Origin: Petaurus breviceps papuanus
Taxonomy: Eukaryota; Chordata; Mammalia; Diprotodontia; Petauridae
Direction of reading: 5' to 3'
Length of the DNA: 64,000 nucleotides
Assembly: GCA_028583685.1 (NCBI GenBank)
Contig: JAMXIF010000220.1
Location: forward strand, 39,554,708 to 39,618,707
Both the position numbers and the translations under genes were made by a program. Shown here in pieces: positions 47,176-58,009 of this stretch. Each line of letters starts with the position of its first letter. The stretch's first letter is position 1. The notes under the pieces are model-generated. The model was given only the letters and a program-made list of their open reading frames with translations, was not told the DNA's origin and did no database searches.

Positions 47176-48224
47176 TTCACTTCTGCAGAGTCTATGTGAA
47201 ACACGAGGGTTATGTAGTATCTCAGGAGGGAGTCCTGAGAAGACAGACTTGCTCATTTCATAGACATATTCAAAAATTTTCAAAGACTGGTTCAGTGGCT
47301 ATTTTTGGATATTGTTAGAAACGTTGACATTGTTGCAGAGTTTCTCTGCGATAGTATATGATTAAAAAAAAGCAGAAGAGAAAAAAGAAAAAATCTACTC
47401 TGGGCCATCTGATACCTTTTACAGATCATTGGATCAAAAAATATTATTAGAACTTTAGAGATTTTGTTAGCTGCCTCACATATGCAGCACTGTTGACTTT
47501 GGCAATTGCAGCTCTAAGCAAATCTTTTATGGCATACTCTGATTGTAGTCTAGAGAAATTGAGAACAGTTTTTTTTTTTTATCATGAGAATCATGGCCAC
47601 CAAAAACCATTTTAATTTGCCAGTAGAGGATAAGTAAAACTTGTATTCCCTTCCAAAGCTAAGTTCTTGGCATTCAGTTGAGCTGTCACTGATAAGTTCT
47701 GTGGCTATGTGTATAGTGATTGATTCCAAGTATATATGGATAAAAACCCACTGATTCACATCCTGACAAATAACATTTTGGATGCTCCAAAAATCATGAT
47801 TAGTGTGCTGGCTTCTCAGTTAGTCAGAAATCATTAGCCAAAGAAAATCAATTGAAACACTTGCCCCACTGCATTGGGTCTTGGCCAGTCTGAAACTTTG
47901 GGGTCCTCAAGGGAAAAGGAAAAGTAAATTTTCAACACAGAGTAAACTTGACTACTAACAAAAGAAATCAAAGCTGAAAACTGGGATTGAAAGTGTCTCA
48001 TCAGTGGCAGTAAATCTAAGATTCAATCCATCTTCCCTACCCAGATTATCCATGATGATAGGTAACAAATACAGCTGTCAGACAAAGATCCATAAGAACT
48101 GATCATACAGGCAAAGAGAAATAATTGTGATGCTTGGGGATTCAGCTTAGATCTACAGAAACATGTCAGAAGCTGGGGTTCTACAGTGGATTTAAAAGAA
48201 CATAGCATTAGAACTAGAAGAAAA
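47176..48224. other. Unassigned DNA
   Basis: About 1 kb, no gene. The minus-strand frames at 47550-47759 and 48023-48208 have no motif. Confidence 0.4.
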
Positions 48225-48372
48225 TTTAGATTAATGTATTTTTACAGATAAAGAAACTGAGGTCAAGAGAAATTAGGTGACTCACAAGGTCACATTGATA
48301 GTAAGTGTCTGAGGCAGGAACTGAATCCAAGTCTTCATGACAGTCCAATGTTTTACCTACTGAATCATGTCA
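48225..48372 (-). repeat. MIR/THER1 CORE-SINE
   Basis: Antisense core: 'ttttacagataaagaaactg', 'gtgactcacaaggtcacatt', 'gtaagtgtctgaggcaggaac'. Confidence 0.82.
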
Positions 48373-48709
48373 ATTTTACAAGCCTATAATTATATAAGAC
48401 TAAACAATTATATAAAACTAAAACAAAAGCTAAGAGGATGTTGGTACTGTCCACGTACTATCACTCCATAGCTTTGGAAGCCTTCCGAGATGATGATGGA
48501 TAACTTATTGAGGAGAAATCCTGGAGCTTGTGTGGAACAGGTTTTCCTGGCCTGAGAGGCCACCAGATGTATGGAAGAAGTGCTGTAACTGTGTTAAGTG
48601 GATTCAAAGGAAAATGCTACCAACCTAAGCCACTTGTCTGGAGAAAAGCAGCAGAGTGACAACAGCAAGTATTTATTTCTAGAAAAGTCATCAAATAAAT
48701 ATAATGGAT
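48373..48709. other. Unassigned DNA
   Basis: Nothing recognised. Confidence 0.4.
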
Positions 48710-48940
48710 ATGTGTGCCAGACCTGGAATCCAAAAGACCTGAGTTCTAGTACTATTCCAGATGCTTACTAGCTGTGTGATCCTGAAAAAGTTACTTTAAT
48801 CTCTATTTCCTCATCTGTAAAAAAGGGAAATAGTAACACTTCCTTCATAGGATTGTTCTTAAGGATCAAATGAGAAAAATATATATAAAAACACTACCTA
48901 AACTTTAAAATGCTATCTAAACTTTTAAACTTTAATTATG
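48710..48940 (+). repeat. THER1/MIR CORE-SINE
   Basis: 'gacctgagttctagtactat', 'tactagctgtgtgatcctga', 'tttcctcatctgtaaaaaag', 'aagtgagaaaa'-like end and 'aaaatgctatctaaac'. Near complete. Confidence 0.82.
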
Positions 48941-51900
48941 CCTCTAGAGTTTATTCAGTACCTGTTGACACAAGGCTATTTGTTGATTTGTGCTTTGTAG
49001 TCCCAGAAATAAGAATTGATATAGAAGGTGAGCTAAGTAAGAGATTAGAAAAAGGAATCCTATGATCTACTTAATGCCTTAGCTTCAAAGAACATACAAA
49101 CGAATAACATTATGCCACTATAAAGGAATTTTTATTAAAAACTTCTACCTACCATTTGTAAATTAAAATATGAAATGAAATGATGGAGGAAATGTGGGTT
49201 AAGAACTTGATAAAAAGTATAATTTTATTCTCTTGGAAGTTGCAAATCTTGTCTCAAACAGAGGAGGTTTCTGAATAGATCTGGGAGAGAATAAGATAGG
49301 GTTGTATTCAAAGGATGTCTGCCTCTGACAGCTGTGATACAAGGCAAGAGAAAGTTATTTGTTGCTTTTTTAAGTTCAGAATATAATAATAAATAAAATA
49401 TAGATAGATGAATGAATGATTAATGAATGAAATATAAGATCCTTGAGACCAGATATGATAATTAATTTTGTCATTGTATTCACCACTCAGGTAATGTCTT
49501 TTAATCAATTATTATTAATTGATTGATTTCTTAAGGTATGTGTTAACTTTAAACATACTCAAATAACAAATGAATAGAAGTCAAACCAATTAAGAAAGGG
49601 TAAATAGGTAGAATGGTTATCTAAGAAGGTATTTTCCATGTCTACCTGGAAAATAAGTTTATCAAGAGTATAAATTAATATATAATCCATGTTAAAGACA
49701 TAGATACATACGTACATATGTGTGTATGTATATGTATATATATATATAATAGAAATAAATTGATCAGTAGTAATGAGTGGGTTAATTTAGGTCAAATACT
49801 TGCAAAGTAAAAGGAACTGGAAAAAAGACTGTTATAATACCTTACATGATACAGTATAACAGAGTGAATCAATTATAAGTGGATAAATAAACTGTTCTTT
49901 GTACAAAATTCTGTCATTATAATCTAAATAGGTTGTCTCAAGTGAAGATTACTTGCTTTAGGATCAAACTTCAAACTCATTTCCTAAGGGAAAGAGTTCA
50001 GAACTTGCCTAGTGTAAAGTCTCCCAGGGGCTTTAAAAATGCCAGCACCAAAGAAAGAGTTCAAATGTGTGAGATCTGAAGTTCTTTGGACACCTTCTGT
50101 GGCTTTCTGTTGGCCTGAGGACCAACAGTTTAATGTACATATTAGCCCTGAAAGGTTTCAGGAATATTTGGACTCTGGGATCTGACAATACTGGTCTATA
50201 CCCAAACAGGAGGCAGTTCAGGAGAAAGAGCCTGAAAACAACTGGAAATAGGAAAGTGGTGACTAAATTAATAATTTGTTTTCTATGCAAGATTTAGAAT
50301 TGGGGTGGGGGGAATGGAGTCTGTTGAGTAGAACTGAGGAAGCAGTAGCAATAGTTACTTTTTCTTTCAGATCAGAGTGTGTTAGATTTCCAGGAGCAGG
50401 ATTCTACATACAAGATTCAAGTGTCATGTTTTGGCCAATTACATGCTTGGGAATGCAAAACTCATCAGCTGCCAGAGGCCACAGATGTCCTTTCCTATTA
50501 CTACCTCCCACTCTTTTTATCATGTCTGGTGTGCAGTGTAAACTTTATGGAAGTTGGGGAAGAAGAAGAGCAAGAAGAAAGAAGAAGGAAGAAGAAGGAG
50601 GAGGAGGAAGAAGAAGAAGAAAGATACCATAGCACTACTTACCCTAAATCCTAGGACTGGTCATGATGGATTTATCCAGAAATTAATCCTTTACACCATA
50701 CCATAACATTGTTATTTAAATTTTACCTTTATTTCTCATCACTTTCTAAATTTATCTCTATTCCTATCCTGTCCTTTAGTGTTCTTCTAAGCTTGGCAGT
50801 ATAACAAAATTTTTAAAACTGCTTTCTTTCTAGATAGATACAGAAAGAGAGCAATTTTTAAGTTTTCAGATAGTACCAAACTGAGAAGACTATATCTATC
50901 TTCATATTTATGTATATGTGTGTACACAGATATACATACATAAATACATATATATATATATATATATATGTATTTATCTGTCTATCTTTCCATTTCCATC
51001 TAGTTCATGAATGGAAAGATTAAAATATATGAGACTCTGGAGCAGTCAGGCAGCATCAGTTCTCATGGTCTCTTGGCTGTTTCTCTCTGTCTCTTTTCAT
51101 TTCCTTCTTTCTTCAGTTTTCTAATTTTTCCCCTCCCCCTACCACAGAATCTTCTCATTACTTTTATGAATTTGTCAATGATGTACATTTCTGAAATGCT
51201 ATAATATGATAGTCAAGCCATTCTGTATCAGATCTTTAGACCATTTAAAAAGTAATTATATGAACTCACCTAGTTATTAGTTATGTTCATTGAATTGGCA
51301 TTTCCATTGTGAATCCATTTTTAATTACATTGGACACATTTCATCGATATTTCTTATGCAACCAAAAGAATGCATGACATCTATAGAGAAACATATACGA
51401 AATTAAATAGAGAATTCCCCCACCTGTGGAATTTTTTTCACCACAATGCTGGGAAGCTGCAATGGTATTATTGACTTAGCATGCCTTATAGAGGCTTTGG
51501 GTCATGTCTATGCTAAGCAAAGTTAAACCAGAATGGAGGCAATTAACCAGAAACTTTGCAGAAACAATTATACTGTGAATAAAAAGTTAGAGGGTTCTGA
51601 ATTGTGAAGATGTACTGTCCACCATGACATGATGACCCAAATTTCCTTGGTACTTTTTCCTGCAGAAACTCAGACCCAAAGAGGCTTGGACCTAGTGCAA
51701 TTTCAGTGGAATTGCTACTATCCCCTCAAGAAAGCAGTCAATAGTAAGGAGAAAGACAGAAGCCCAAACGTACATTTTGATGTCACTATGGAGACAAAGA
51801 CTGGGGAAAACAAAAACAGGTTTTCTAAGGAGCAAGATGCTCTATAGCAAGATCTATTAGATGTGCCACATGCAGCAATTCAGAGGCCTGAATGAGTATA

Positions 51901-52474
51901 TTCCAATTTCTATTCTCAGGAGTTGTTTGGGTTGAAAGGAAAACACTATTTGAACCCAGGCTGGAATGCTAAAGGACATAAAGTAATAAATCTCCCTACT
52001 CGTCAACACAGTGTGTATAATTAAGGTACTGCAGCAACCCCACCAGCTTCCCTTCCCTCCTGATGCACTGATGCATAAAGGATACACAGCATGAGAAAGC
52101 CTTCCTCAGGCTGCATTTGAAAAGAATGACAATGATGGTGTGTGGACAACTACCTTACATGATGACCTGAGAGATGGGAAAAATAGGTTGCCTGAATAAG
52201 GTATCTCACTGAAGGATGACAACAATTTTGATTGAAAACTCTGATTTCTCCTCTGGCAGCATCACATCTCCCCGTGTGGAATCATGTTTAATCAAGGGGT
52301 TATTTGCTAGATTTGGTCTTTTATGTTGTTCTCACTTTTTTCTTTAGGAAAATGTTTTACCAATAGATTTGTTTCTCTTAGAAACTCTCCCCCACCCCCT
52401 TAGGACTTAACTCATAGAATCATCCCTAGATAGATAATCTATAAGTAAACAGATAGAAAGAAATGAAGACAGAG
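48941..52474. other. Unassigned DNA with microsatellites
   Basis: About 3.5 kb with no believable gene, the largest block here that I could not assign. Simple repeats: ATGT/TATG at 49705-49750, (GAA/GGA) at 50560-50630 and (TA)n at 50945-50972. Frames of up to 118 codons at 50276-50654 run into the GAA tract and show no family motif. Confidence 0.45.
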
Positions 52475-52750
52475 AGAAAGGGGCAGTTCAGTAAGACAGT
52501 GGACAGAATGCCAGGCCTACAGACAGGATGACCCTACTTAAAATCTGACATCAGACACTTACTTATTGTGTGACGTTGGGCAAGTCACTAAATGGATGCC
52601 TGCCTCTGTTTCCTCATCTGTAAAACAGGGATAATAATAGCACTTCCTACCCGAGGTTGTTGTGAGAATCAAATCAGACTATAATTATAAAGCAGTTAGC
52701 AGTGTGTCTGGGACATAATAAGCACCATATAAATGTTAGTTTTGATAATG
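52475..52750 (+). mobile_element. THER1 CORE-SINE
   Basis: 'ggggcagttcagtaagacag', 'tgtgtgacgttgggcaagtc', 'tttcctcatctgtaaaacag', 'taatagcacttcctacccga' and 'taagcaccatataaatgtta'. Full length, followed by a short GATA run. Confidence 0.9.
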
Positions 52751-52780
52751 ATAGATAGATAAATAGAGAGATGGATTAAC

Positions 52781-52924
52781 CAGGGGTGGAGAACCTTCAG
52801 CCTCCAGACCATTCTCTAAGTCTTCAAGTATGGTCCTTTCATTGAATCCAAACTTTACACAACAAATCCCTTTCATAAAAGGAATTGTTCTGTAAAACTC
52901 GAGGCTGCATGTTCCCCACCCCTA
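52781..52924. mobile_element. hAT-like MITE with terminal inverted repeats
   Basis: A 144-bp palindromic element. Left end caggggtggagaacctt and right end (read inward) taggggtggggaacatg are inverted repeats of about 16 bases. An inner pair, acaaatccctttcat / aaaaggaattgttct, also folds back. CAGGGG ends and a possible 8-bp flanking duplication (gattaacc / gattaggc) suggest the hAT superfamily. No transposase. Confidence 0.65.
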
Positions 52925-52925
52925 G

Positions 52926-53318
52926 ATTAGGCAATTATTAAACACTTACTTTGGGCCTCATGCCATGCTAAGCACTGGAGACACAAATACAGGGAAATAA
53001 GATAGGTCCTAACCTCAAGGAGCTTCCCTTCTAATGGAAGAAGACCACACCTAAATGGGAAATTGAAAGTGGGAAGGAGGAGTGAGTGTAAGGAGGGAAA
53101 GAAAATCTGAAATGATGGGAAGTTAGGCAATGCATAAAGACAATTCAAGTTGGGAGTGAAGGCAGCATGGCTTAGACCTCTAATCAAATGATTATCCAGG
53201 CTAGAGACTCAAAAATCAGGAAAGCAGACCTCAGGGTGGAGGTATCTTCAAAGTAAGAAGGCTCCTGGCAAAGAGTTGCACAAGTACTGATAGTGAATCA
53301 ATCCAAGTTGGAGGTAAA
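52926..53318 (-). mobile_element. L2 3' portion
   Basis: 'attaaacacttactttgggc', 'gctaagcactggagacacaa' and 'ctcaaggagcttcccttcta' are the complement of the L2 3' end, as in the copy at 23700. Confidence 0.72.
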
Positions 53319-53319
53319 C

Positions 53320-53476
53320 ATAAAAGATTTAGAGTAGGAAAGAGTGATCTGGTTCAACCCTCTCACTTTACAGGTGAGGACACTGAGACTCAGAGGTGAA
53401 GTTATTTCCCCAGTGTTGCAAGATAGTAAGTAGAGTGACAAAGGTGAGATTTTGACTCCAAATCTAGTGCACTTTC
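53320..53476 (-). repeat. MIR CORE-SINE, split by RPL29 retrocopy (first part)
   Basis: Antisense MIR: 'ctttacaggtgaggacactg', 'gaagttatttccccagtgtt', 'gacaaaggtgagattttgac', then 'aaatctagtgcactttc', where the retrocopy starts. The expected MIR continuation 'cactttccactcc' is found at 57031 on the other side. Confidence 0.85.
53463..53476. repeat. Target-site duplication of the RPL29 retrocopy (left)
   Basis: tctagtgcactttc, identical to 57024-57037. Confidence 0.93.
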
Positions 53477-53588
53477 TTTTTTATGACTCACCATTTTCTT
53501 TATTTGTACGAAATAGTGAATAATCATACCCTGGCTGGGAAAAAAAGGGAGGTTTTAGCTTTAAACAAGTCCTTCTGTTCTGAAGCAT

Positions 53589-54117
53589 CTATTTTGAAGG
53601 CTTGGGACCAGCAGCTTTAGCCCCAGCATCTTTGGGTTTGGACTCAGCAAGCTTAACAGCCTTAGAATCAGACTTGGCTGCCTTGGTATCAGACTTGGCA
53701 GCCTTGGAATCAGACTTGGAGACTTTGGGGTCAGACTTGGGGCTTAGCATCAGATTTGGTGGCCTTCAAGCCAGATTTGGTAGCCTTGGGATCAGACTTA
53801 CTGACCTTGGAGGCAGACTTGGCAGCTTTGGGGTCAGTGGGCTTGGCAGCCTTGGGGTCAGTGGACTTGGTAGACTTGGGGTCAGTGGTTCTGGCAACCT
53901 TAGAATCAGGCTTTGTGATCCTGGAGGCTGGACATTTGAAGCTGATCCTAGGACCTGGATGCTTGGTGGCCATCTTGTGGCCAGCACGCTAGGTGCTGGC
54001 CTTGGGGATCTTGGGCCTGAGGAGCTTGGCTTTGGAGGCCTTCGTGCTCAGGGCCTTGATGGGCTCTGCTTGAGTCTTGATGGCTTTGGCGTTGTAGGCC
54101 TGCATCTTCTTCAGTCT
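53589..54117 (-). pseudogene. RPL29: RPL29 retrocopy, C-terminal part with lysine-rich repeats
   Basis: Continues RPL29 from LKKMQA. From about 53945 the tail is made of units of 7-8 residues with K, S or P, D, K and A (for example STDPKAA, PTDPKAA, KSDTKAA), about a dozen in all, encoded by a 21-24-bp imperfect tandem repeat. Human RPL29 has a shorter K/A/P/Q-rich tail. The antisense strand gives a spurious 176-codon frame here. Confidence 0.88.
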
Positions 54118-54126
54118 CCCCCCTTT

Positions 54127-56788
54127 TTTTAATTTTAAAAGTACAACCTTTTATTAGATGGTATTCTTTTTTTTTTCAAATGCTTTAATAACTTCTGATT
54201 TACATCATTCATTTCCACCAGATTTGGAGTTACAAATTTTCTCCCCGTTTTTCCACTACCCACACCCCCAAAATAGCAGTCCCACAGGATATCCCCTCCT
54301 CCAATCTGCTCTCTCCCATATTTTCTCCCATACCCCTTTCAACTTTTCCAGTGGATCTCTATGCCCCAGTGTCTGTATATCTCATTTCCCAATTATATGT
54401 AAAATAGTATTGATAATAGTGTATATATATATATATATATATATACACATGCATTTTTGAATATTTGATTTTAAATTTTAAATATTTGATTTGAATTCCA
54501 GATTCATTCCTTTCCTTCCTTGTCAACCACTCTTACTGGGAAGATAAGCAGTTCAATATAGGTTGTACATGTGTAGCTAATGCAAAAAAATAACATAGTA
54601 GATATATTGTAAAAGACTGACTGTATTTCCCTCCCTCCTATCCCATCTCCCACTTGTTCTATTCTCTACTTTGATCCCTTCCCTTTTCAAAAGTGGGTGC
54701 TTCCAACTTCCATCCCCTGAGCCTGCTCTCCCTTCCATCATTCCCCCTCTCATCCCCTTCCCCCCCTACTCTCCTGGAAGGTGAGATACCCTATTTAGTG
54801 TGTATTTCATTCCCTCCTCAAGCCAAATTCAATGGGAATATGGTTGACCCATTCCCTTTTGCCTTCCTATTCTTCCCCTCCATTGTAACCATTTCCCCTT
54901 GCCTCTTCTGTATGAGATATTTTACCCCATTCTGTCTCTCCCCATCTCCTCTCATTATATTTCTCTCTCACCTCTTAATTTCACCTTTTAAGAATCATCC
55001 CTTCCTGTTAAATTGGTCCTGTGCCCTCTATGTATACCTATAAACATATATACAAACATTCATATATGTATTCATATGCCCACACACCCTAATATATAGA
55101 CATATATATTTCTATTCCCTTCAACTACTGAGAGAAGTTTCATAAGTTACAATTATTGTTTTTCCATGTAGGAATGTTAATAGTTCAACTTTGATAAGTT
55201 CCTTATGATTTCTTTTCCCTGTTTGCCTTCTCATGCTTCTCTTGCTTCTTGTATCTGAATGTCAAATTTTCTGTTCAACTGTTTTTTTCATCAAGAATGC
55301 TTGAAAGTCCTCTATTCCACTGAATGACCATATTTTCCCCTGAAACATGATACTCAGTTTTGCTGGGTAGGTGACTCTTGGTTTTAATCCCAGTTCCTTT
55401 GACCTCCAGAATATCATATTCCAAGCCCTTCAATCCCTCAGTGTAGAAGCTGCCAGATCCTGGGTTATCCTGATTGTATTTCCACAATATTCAAATTGTT
55501 TCTTCCTGGCTGCTTTTAATATTCTCTCCTTAATCTAGGAATTCCAGAACCTGACTATAATAATCCTAGGAGTTTTCTTTTTGGAATCTTTTTCAGGAGG
55601 TGATCGGTGGATTCTTTCAACCTCTCTTTTGCCCTCTGATTCTCAAACATCAGGGCAGTTTTCTTTGAGAACTTCCTGGAGGATGATTTCTAGGTTCTTA
55701 CTTTCATTATGGCTTTCAGGTAGTCCAATAATTTTTAAATTATCTCTCCTAGATCTATTTTCCAGGTCAGTGGTTTTTCCCATGAGATATTTCACATTGC
55801 CTTCTATTCTTTCATTTGTTTGGATCTGTTTAACAGCATCTTGATTTCTCATAAAGTCATTGGCTTCCATTTGCTCCAGTCTAATTCTGAAGCCATGATT
55901 CTCCTCATTGAGATTTTGAGATTCTTTTTCCATCTGGCAAATTCAACTTTTTAAGGCATTCTTCTCCTCATTGCCTTTTTGAGCCTCTTTTGCCATTTGA
56001 GTCATGCTTTGTTCCTTTTTGTCCCCAAAATAGGAGTCTAATGTTGGAATCTTCTGTCTGCTGTGTTTCCTTTGCTTGGTCGTGTCGCCCCTCAGTCACT
56101 GACCCCTGGGCTTTTTGCCACATTAGGACTCTGCCACCAAACAGGGGAGCTTTCGTCCCAAATGCTGGGGTTTTCTCAGCTGCTGGAGGTATTAGATGGG
56201 TGCCCTCTCTGAGGTCTCCACACATTCTGGCAAGCTGGACATACACCCCAGGACCTCCACCCTAGACTGCAATCCAGATCCAAGAAGGTTAAAGCAAAAA
56301 CGATTACCCCTCAGACTAGTGCTTGGTCCCCCTACACTCTGCATGCCAGGAGCTGAAACTGCCACTTGGCACTGGCTGGCTGTGTGGGCACCTCAGCGGC
56401 TTCTCTCCCCAGGGGCAAAAGCCACGTACTCCCACTTATTGGTCCCAAAGTCCAGACTGCACTGACTTCTCACTTTGTGCTTCGCAGCTGTGTGTTGATA
56501 AATCTGGGAACGGCCACAGCTGCTGCTGATCTGGAGTCCCTCTGGCCTTGGCTGGTTAGGCCCACCCTGGGGCTAACGCCAAAGCCTGGGGTTGGGCTCA
56601 GCTACCAGAGCAATTCACTGGCCAATTCCTACTGTCCTGCCAGGCTATCCTCAGTGGGAGGTTAGCTTCTCTGTGTCATTTTGTGGGTTCTGCAGCTCCA
56701 AAGTTTTTTCAGAGTCCCCTTTTTACATGGATTGGGGAAGGTGGAAGCAGTTGCAGTGGTGAGGTCCTGCTTCTACTCTGCCATCTGC
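54127..56788 (-). mobile_element. HAL1 half-LINE inserted in the RPL29 retrocopy
   Basis: Flanked by ccccccttt (54118-54126 and 56789-56797), a 9-bp duplication of the retrocopy. The 5' end is only about a dozen bases short of the usual start (agatggcagag at 56788). ORF1 runs from about 55980 to 55262: coiled coil (QMEKESQNLNEENHGFRIRL), VKYLMGKTTDLENRSRRDNL with GLPES (RRM start), then in shifted frames the C-terminal domain, with QDLAASTLRD and KPRVTYPAKLSI, as in L1 ORF1p. No endonuclease or RT. A roughly 1-kb 3' region ends at a poly(A) (plus strand T run 54167-54176), after which comes a 36-base tail with its own AATAAA (see findings). Confidence 0.92.
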
Positions 56789-56797
56789 CCCCCCTTT

Positions 56798-56958
56798 GGC
56801 CCCTTTTTGTTGTGTTTCTTGGCAAAGCTCATGTTTCTCAGACAGTTGGAGTCAACCCCTTTCAGAGACTCGTATCTCTGTGACCTAGGTTTCTTGATGC
56901 CATTTCTGTGCCATTTTCGTGATTCGTTGTGGGTGGTATGGTTCTTAGACTTAGCCAT
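56798..56958 (-). pseudogene. RPL29: RPL29 retrocopy, N-terminal coding part
   Basis: Best preserved piece of the retrocopy, given apart because it fixes the identity. Fifty-odd residues from MAKSKNH to KKHNKKG agree with human RPL29 at nearly all positions, including the nucleolar-type basic block [14 protein letters not shown]. Differences include ES for QS near residue 13 and SNC in place of PKF after GVD. Confidence 0.93.
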
Positions 56959-57023
56959 CTTTACACCACAGCCTGTGCTTACAGGCACTTCACCAACAAG
57001 AAGAGGCCAAAGAAAGAGAAAGC

Positions 57024-57055
57024 TCTAGTGCACTTTCCACTCCTCCTTAATGCCT
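57024..57055 (-). repeat. MIR remainder and right target-site duplication
   Basis: tctagtgcactttc (57024-57037) repeats 53463-53476, and 'cactttccactcctcctta' completes the MIR end interrupted by the retrocopy. Confidence 0.85.
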
Positions 57056-57059
57056 CAAT

Positions 57060-57185
57060 TCACAGTTCAAAAGACATTTATTCAGTGTGTATCATGTTCA
57101 AAGTACAATGCTACCAAGACAAAAAAATAAATGTGTCTGCCTTCTAGAAGTTTACATCCCATTAGAGGAAATAGTATGGAAACAG
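57060..57185 (-). mobile_element. L2 3' tail
   Basis: 'aaaagacatttattcagtgt', 'tgctaccaagacaaaaaaat', 'gccttctagaagtttacatc' is the complement of an L2 3' end. Confidence 0.6.
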
Positions 57186-57234
57186 ATCAAATATAAGATA
57201 ATGGGGTGGGGTGGGGTTAGGGAATACCAACTAT

Positions 57235-57695
57235 CTTTCTATCTTCATTCTATGTTATTTCCCTTCCCAAAAATCTATGGTCCAGTTAAACTTACCTTCT
57301 TTCTTTTCCTCACACATGGCATTCCATTTCCAATGTCTGTGTCTTTGCTCTAGCCCTCTTTTATCTCTGGAATGTTCTCCCTCCTCACCTTCACATCATG
57401 GAAGCCTCAGTTCAGTTAAGACACAGAAGAAGCACTACACCTTTCTACATCAAGAGTTTCCCCTCCAACATCTAGAGCTTTCTTTCACTAATTATCTTGT
57501 GTTTGTTTTACTTATTTTTCTGTGAATATTTATTCTATAGATGCTTATTTATTTGTATGTTGTCTTCCTTGATAGAATATAAGGTCCCTCAGAGAGGAGA
57601 TTGTTTCATTTTTTGTTGAATCCCCACTGCCCAGCATGGTGCTTGGTATGTAGTAAGTAATTAATAAATGCAAATAGATGGTTTGATTGAACTAA
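57235..57695 (+). mobile_element. L2 3' UTR
   Basis: 'ctctggaatgttctccctcc', 'cttgatagaatataaggtcc', 'cccactgcccagcatggtgc', 'taagtaattaataaatgcaa' gives an almost complete L2 3' UTR and tail. Confidence 0.85.
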
Positions 57696-58009
57696 CAGAA
57701 TGTCTGTAAAACAGGGTTGTCAAAGAACTTTGTAAAGTGTAAAGTTCTCTTTGAATGTAGCATTAAAAAAAATGAATTCTATGGCCCAGAAGCCCAGCTC
57801 TGGGCCTATATGGATTCTCTTCTTTTTGGGAAAATACCACAAACTACTTTGTGGTTCATGCCCTAACCTGTTTTCCCTAGGAACGTCAGAATATGCCTCA
57901 TGTCTGAGTGTAACAGCAACGATGGGGAAAGTCTGGGTTCATTTTTCCTCATTGTGATTCTGTCTTTATTCCATTTTCTGCTTGGTAGATGAGGGCACTA
58001 TTATCTGTT
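57696..58009. other. Unassigned DNA
   Basis: Nothing recognised; the frame at 57751-57957 is unsupported. Confidence 0.4.

Larger units (their letters stand above)
53477..57023 (-). pseudogene. RPL29: RPL29 processed retrocopy (60S ribosomal protein L29 / eL29), split by HAL1
   Basis: Intronless copy of the large-subunit ribosomal protein eL29 mRNA on the minus strand. The first exon-free part (57023-56798) has a pyrimidine-rich start (ctttctctttcttt, like a 5' TOP mRNA start), then ATG at 56958 and [20 protein letters not shown], followed by [15 protein letters not shown] and FAKKHNKKG, matching human RPL29. A HAL1 interrupts here. The second part (54117-53589) continues LKKMQAYNAKAI, AEPIKAL and RPKIPK, then a divergent KRISF-like stretch and a long lysine-rich tail of 7-8-residue units such as KSDPKAT and KSDSKAA, ending GPKPSK and TAG (53591-53589). 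The 3' UTR has AATAAA (53504-53499) and a short poly(A). One in-frame stop near 53990, a frame change in the tail near 53745 and bases added around the HAL1 junction show it is dead. A perfect 14-bp target duplication flanks it. Confidence 0.95.

Noticed and set aside
50276-50654. 118- and 91-codon overlapping frames ending in acidic/basic runs
   Set aside because: The ends are a GAA/GGA microsatellite and the rest shows no motif or splice context.
53602-54132. 176-codon plus-strand frame rich in LGxLG repeats
   Set aside because: It is the antisense of the lysine-rich tail of the RPL29 retrocopy; the repeats come from the 21-24-bp units on the other strand.
55275-55933. Possible host coiled-coil gene
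   Set aside because: The text matches L1/HAL1 ORF1p (coiled coil, RRM start, C-terminal domain) and repeats in the other HAL1 copies here.
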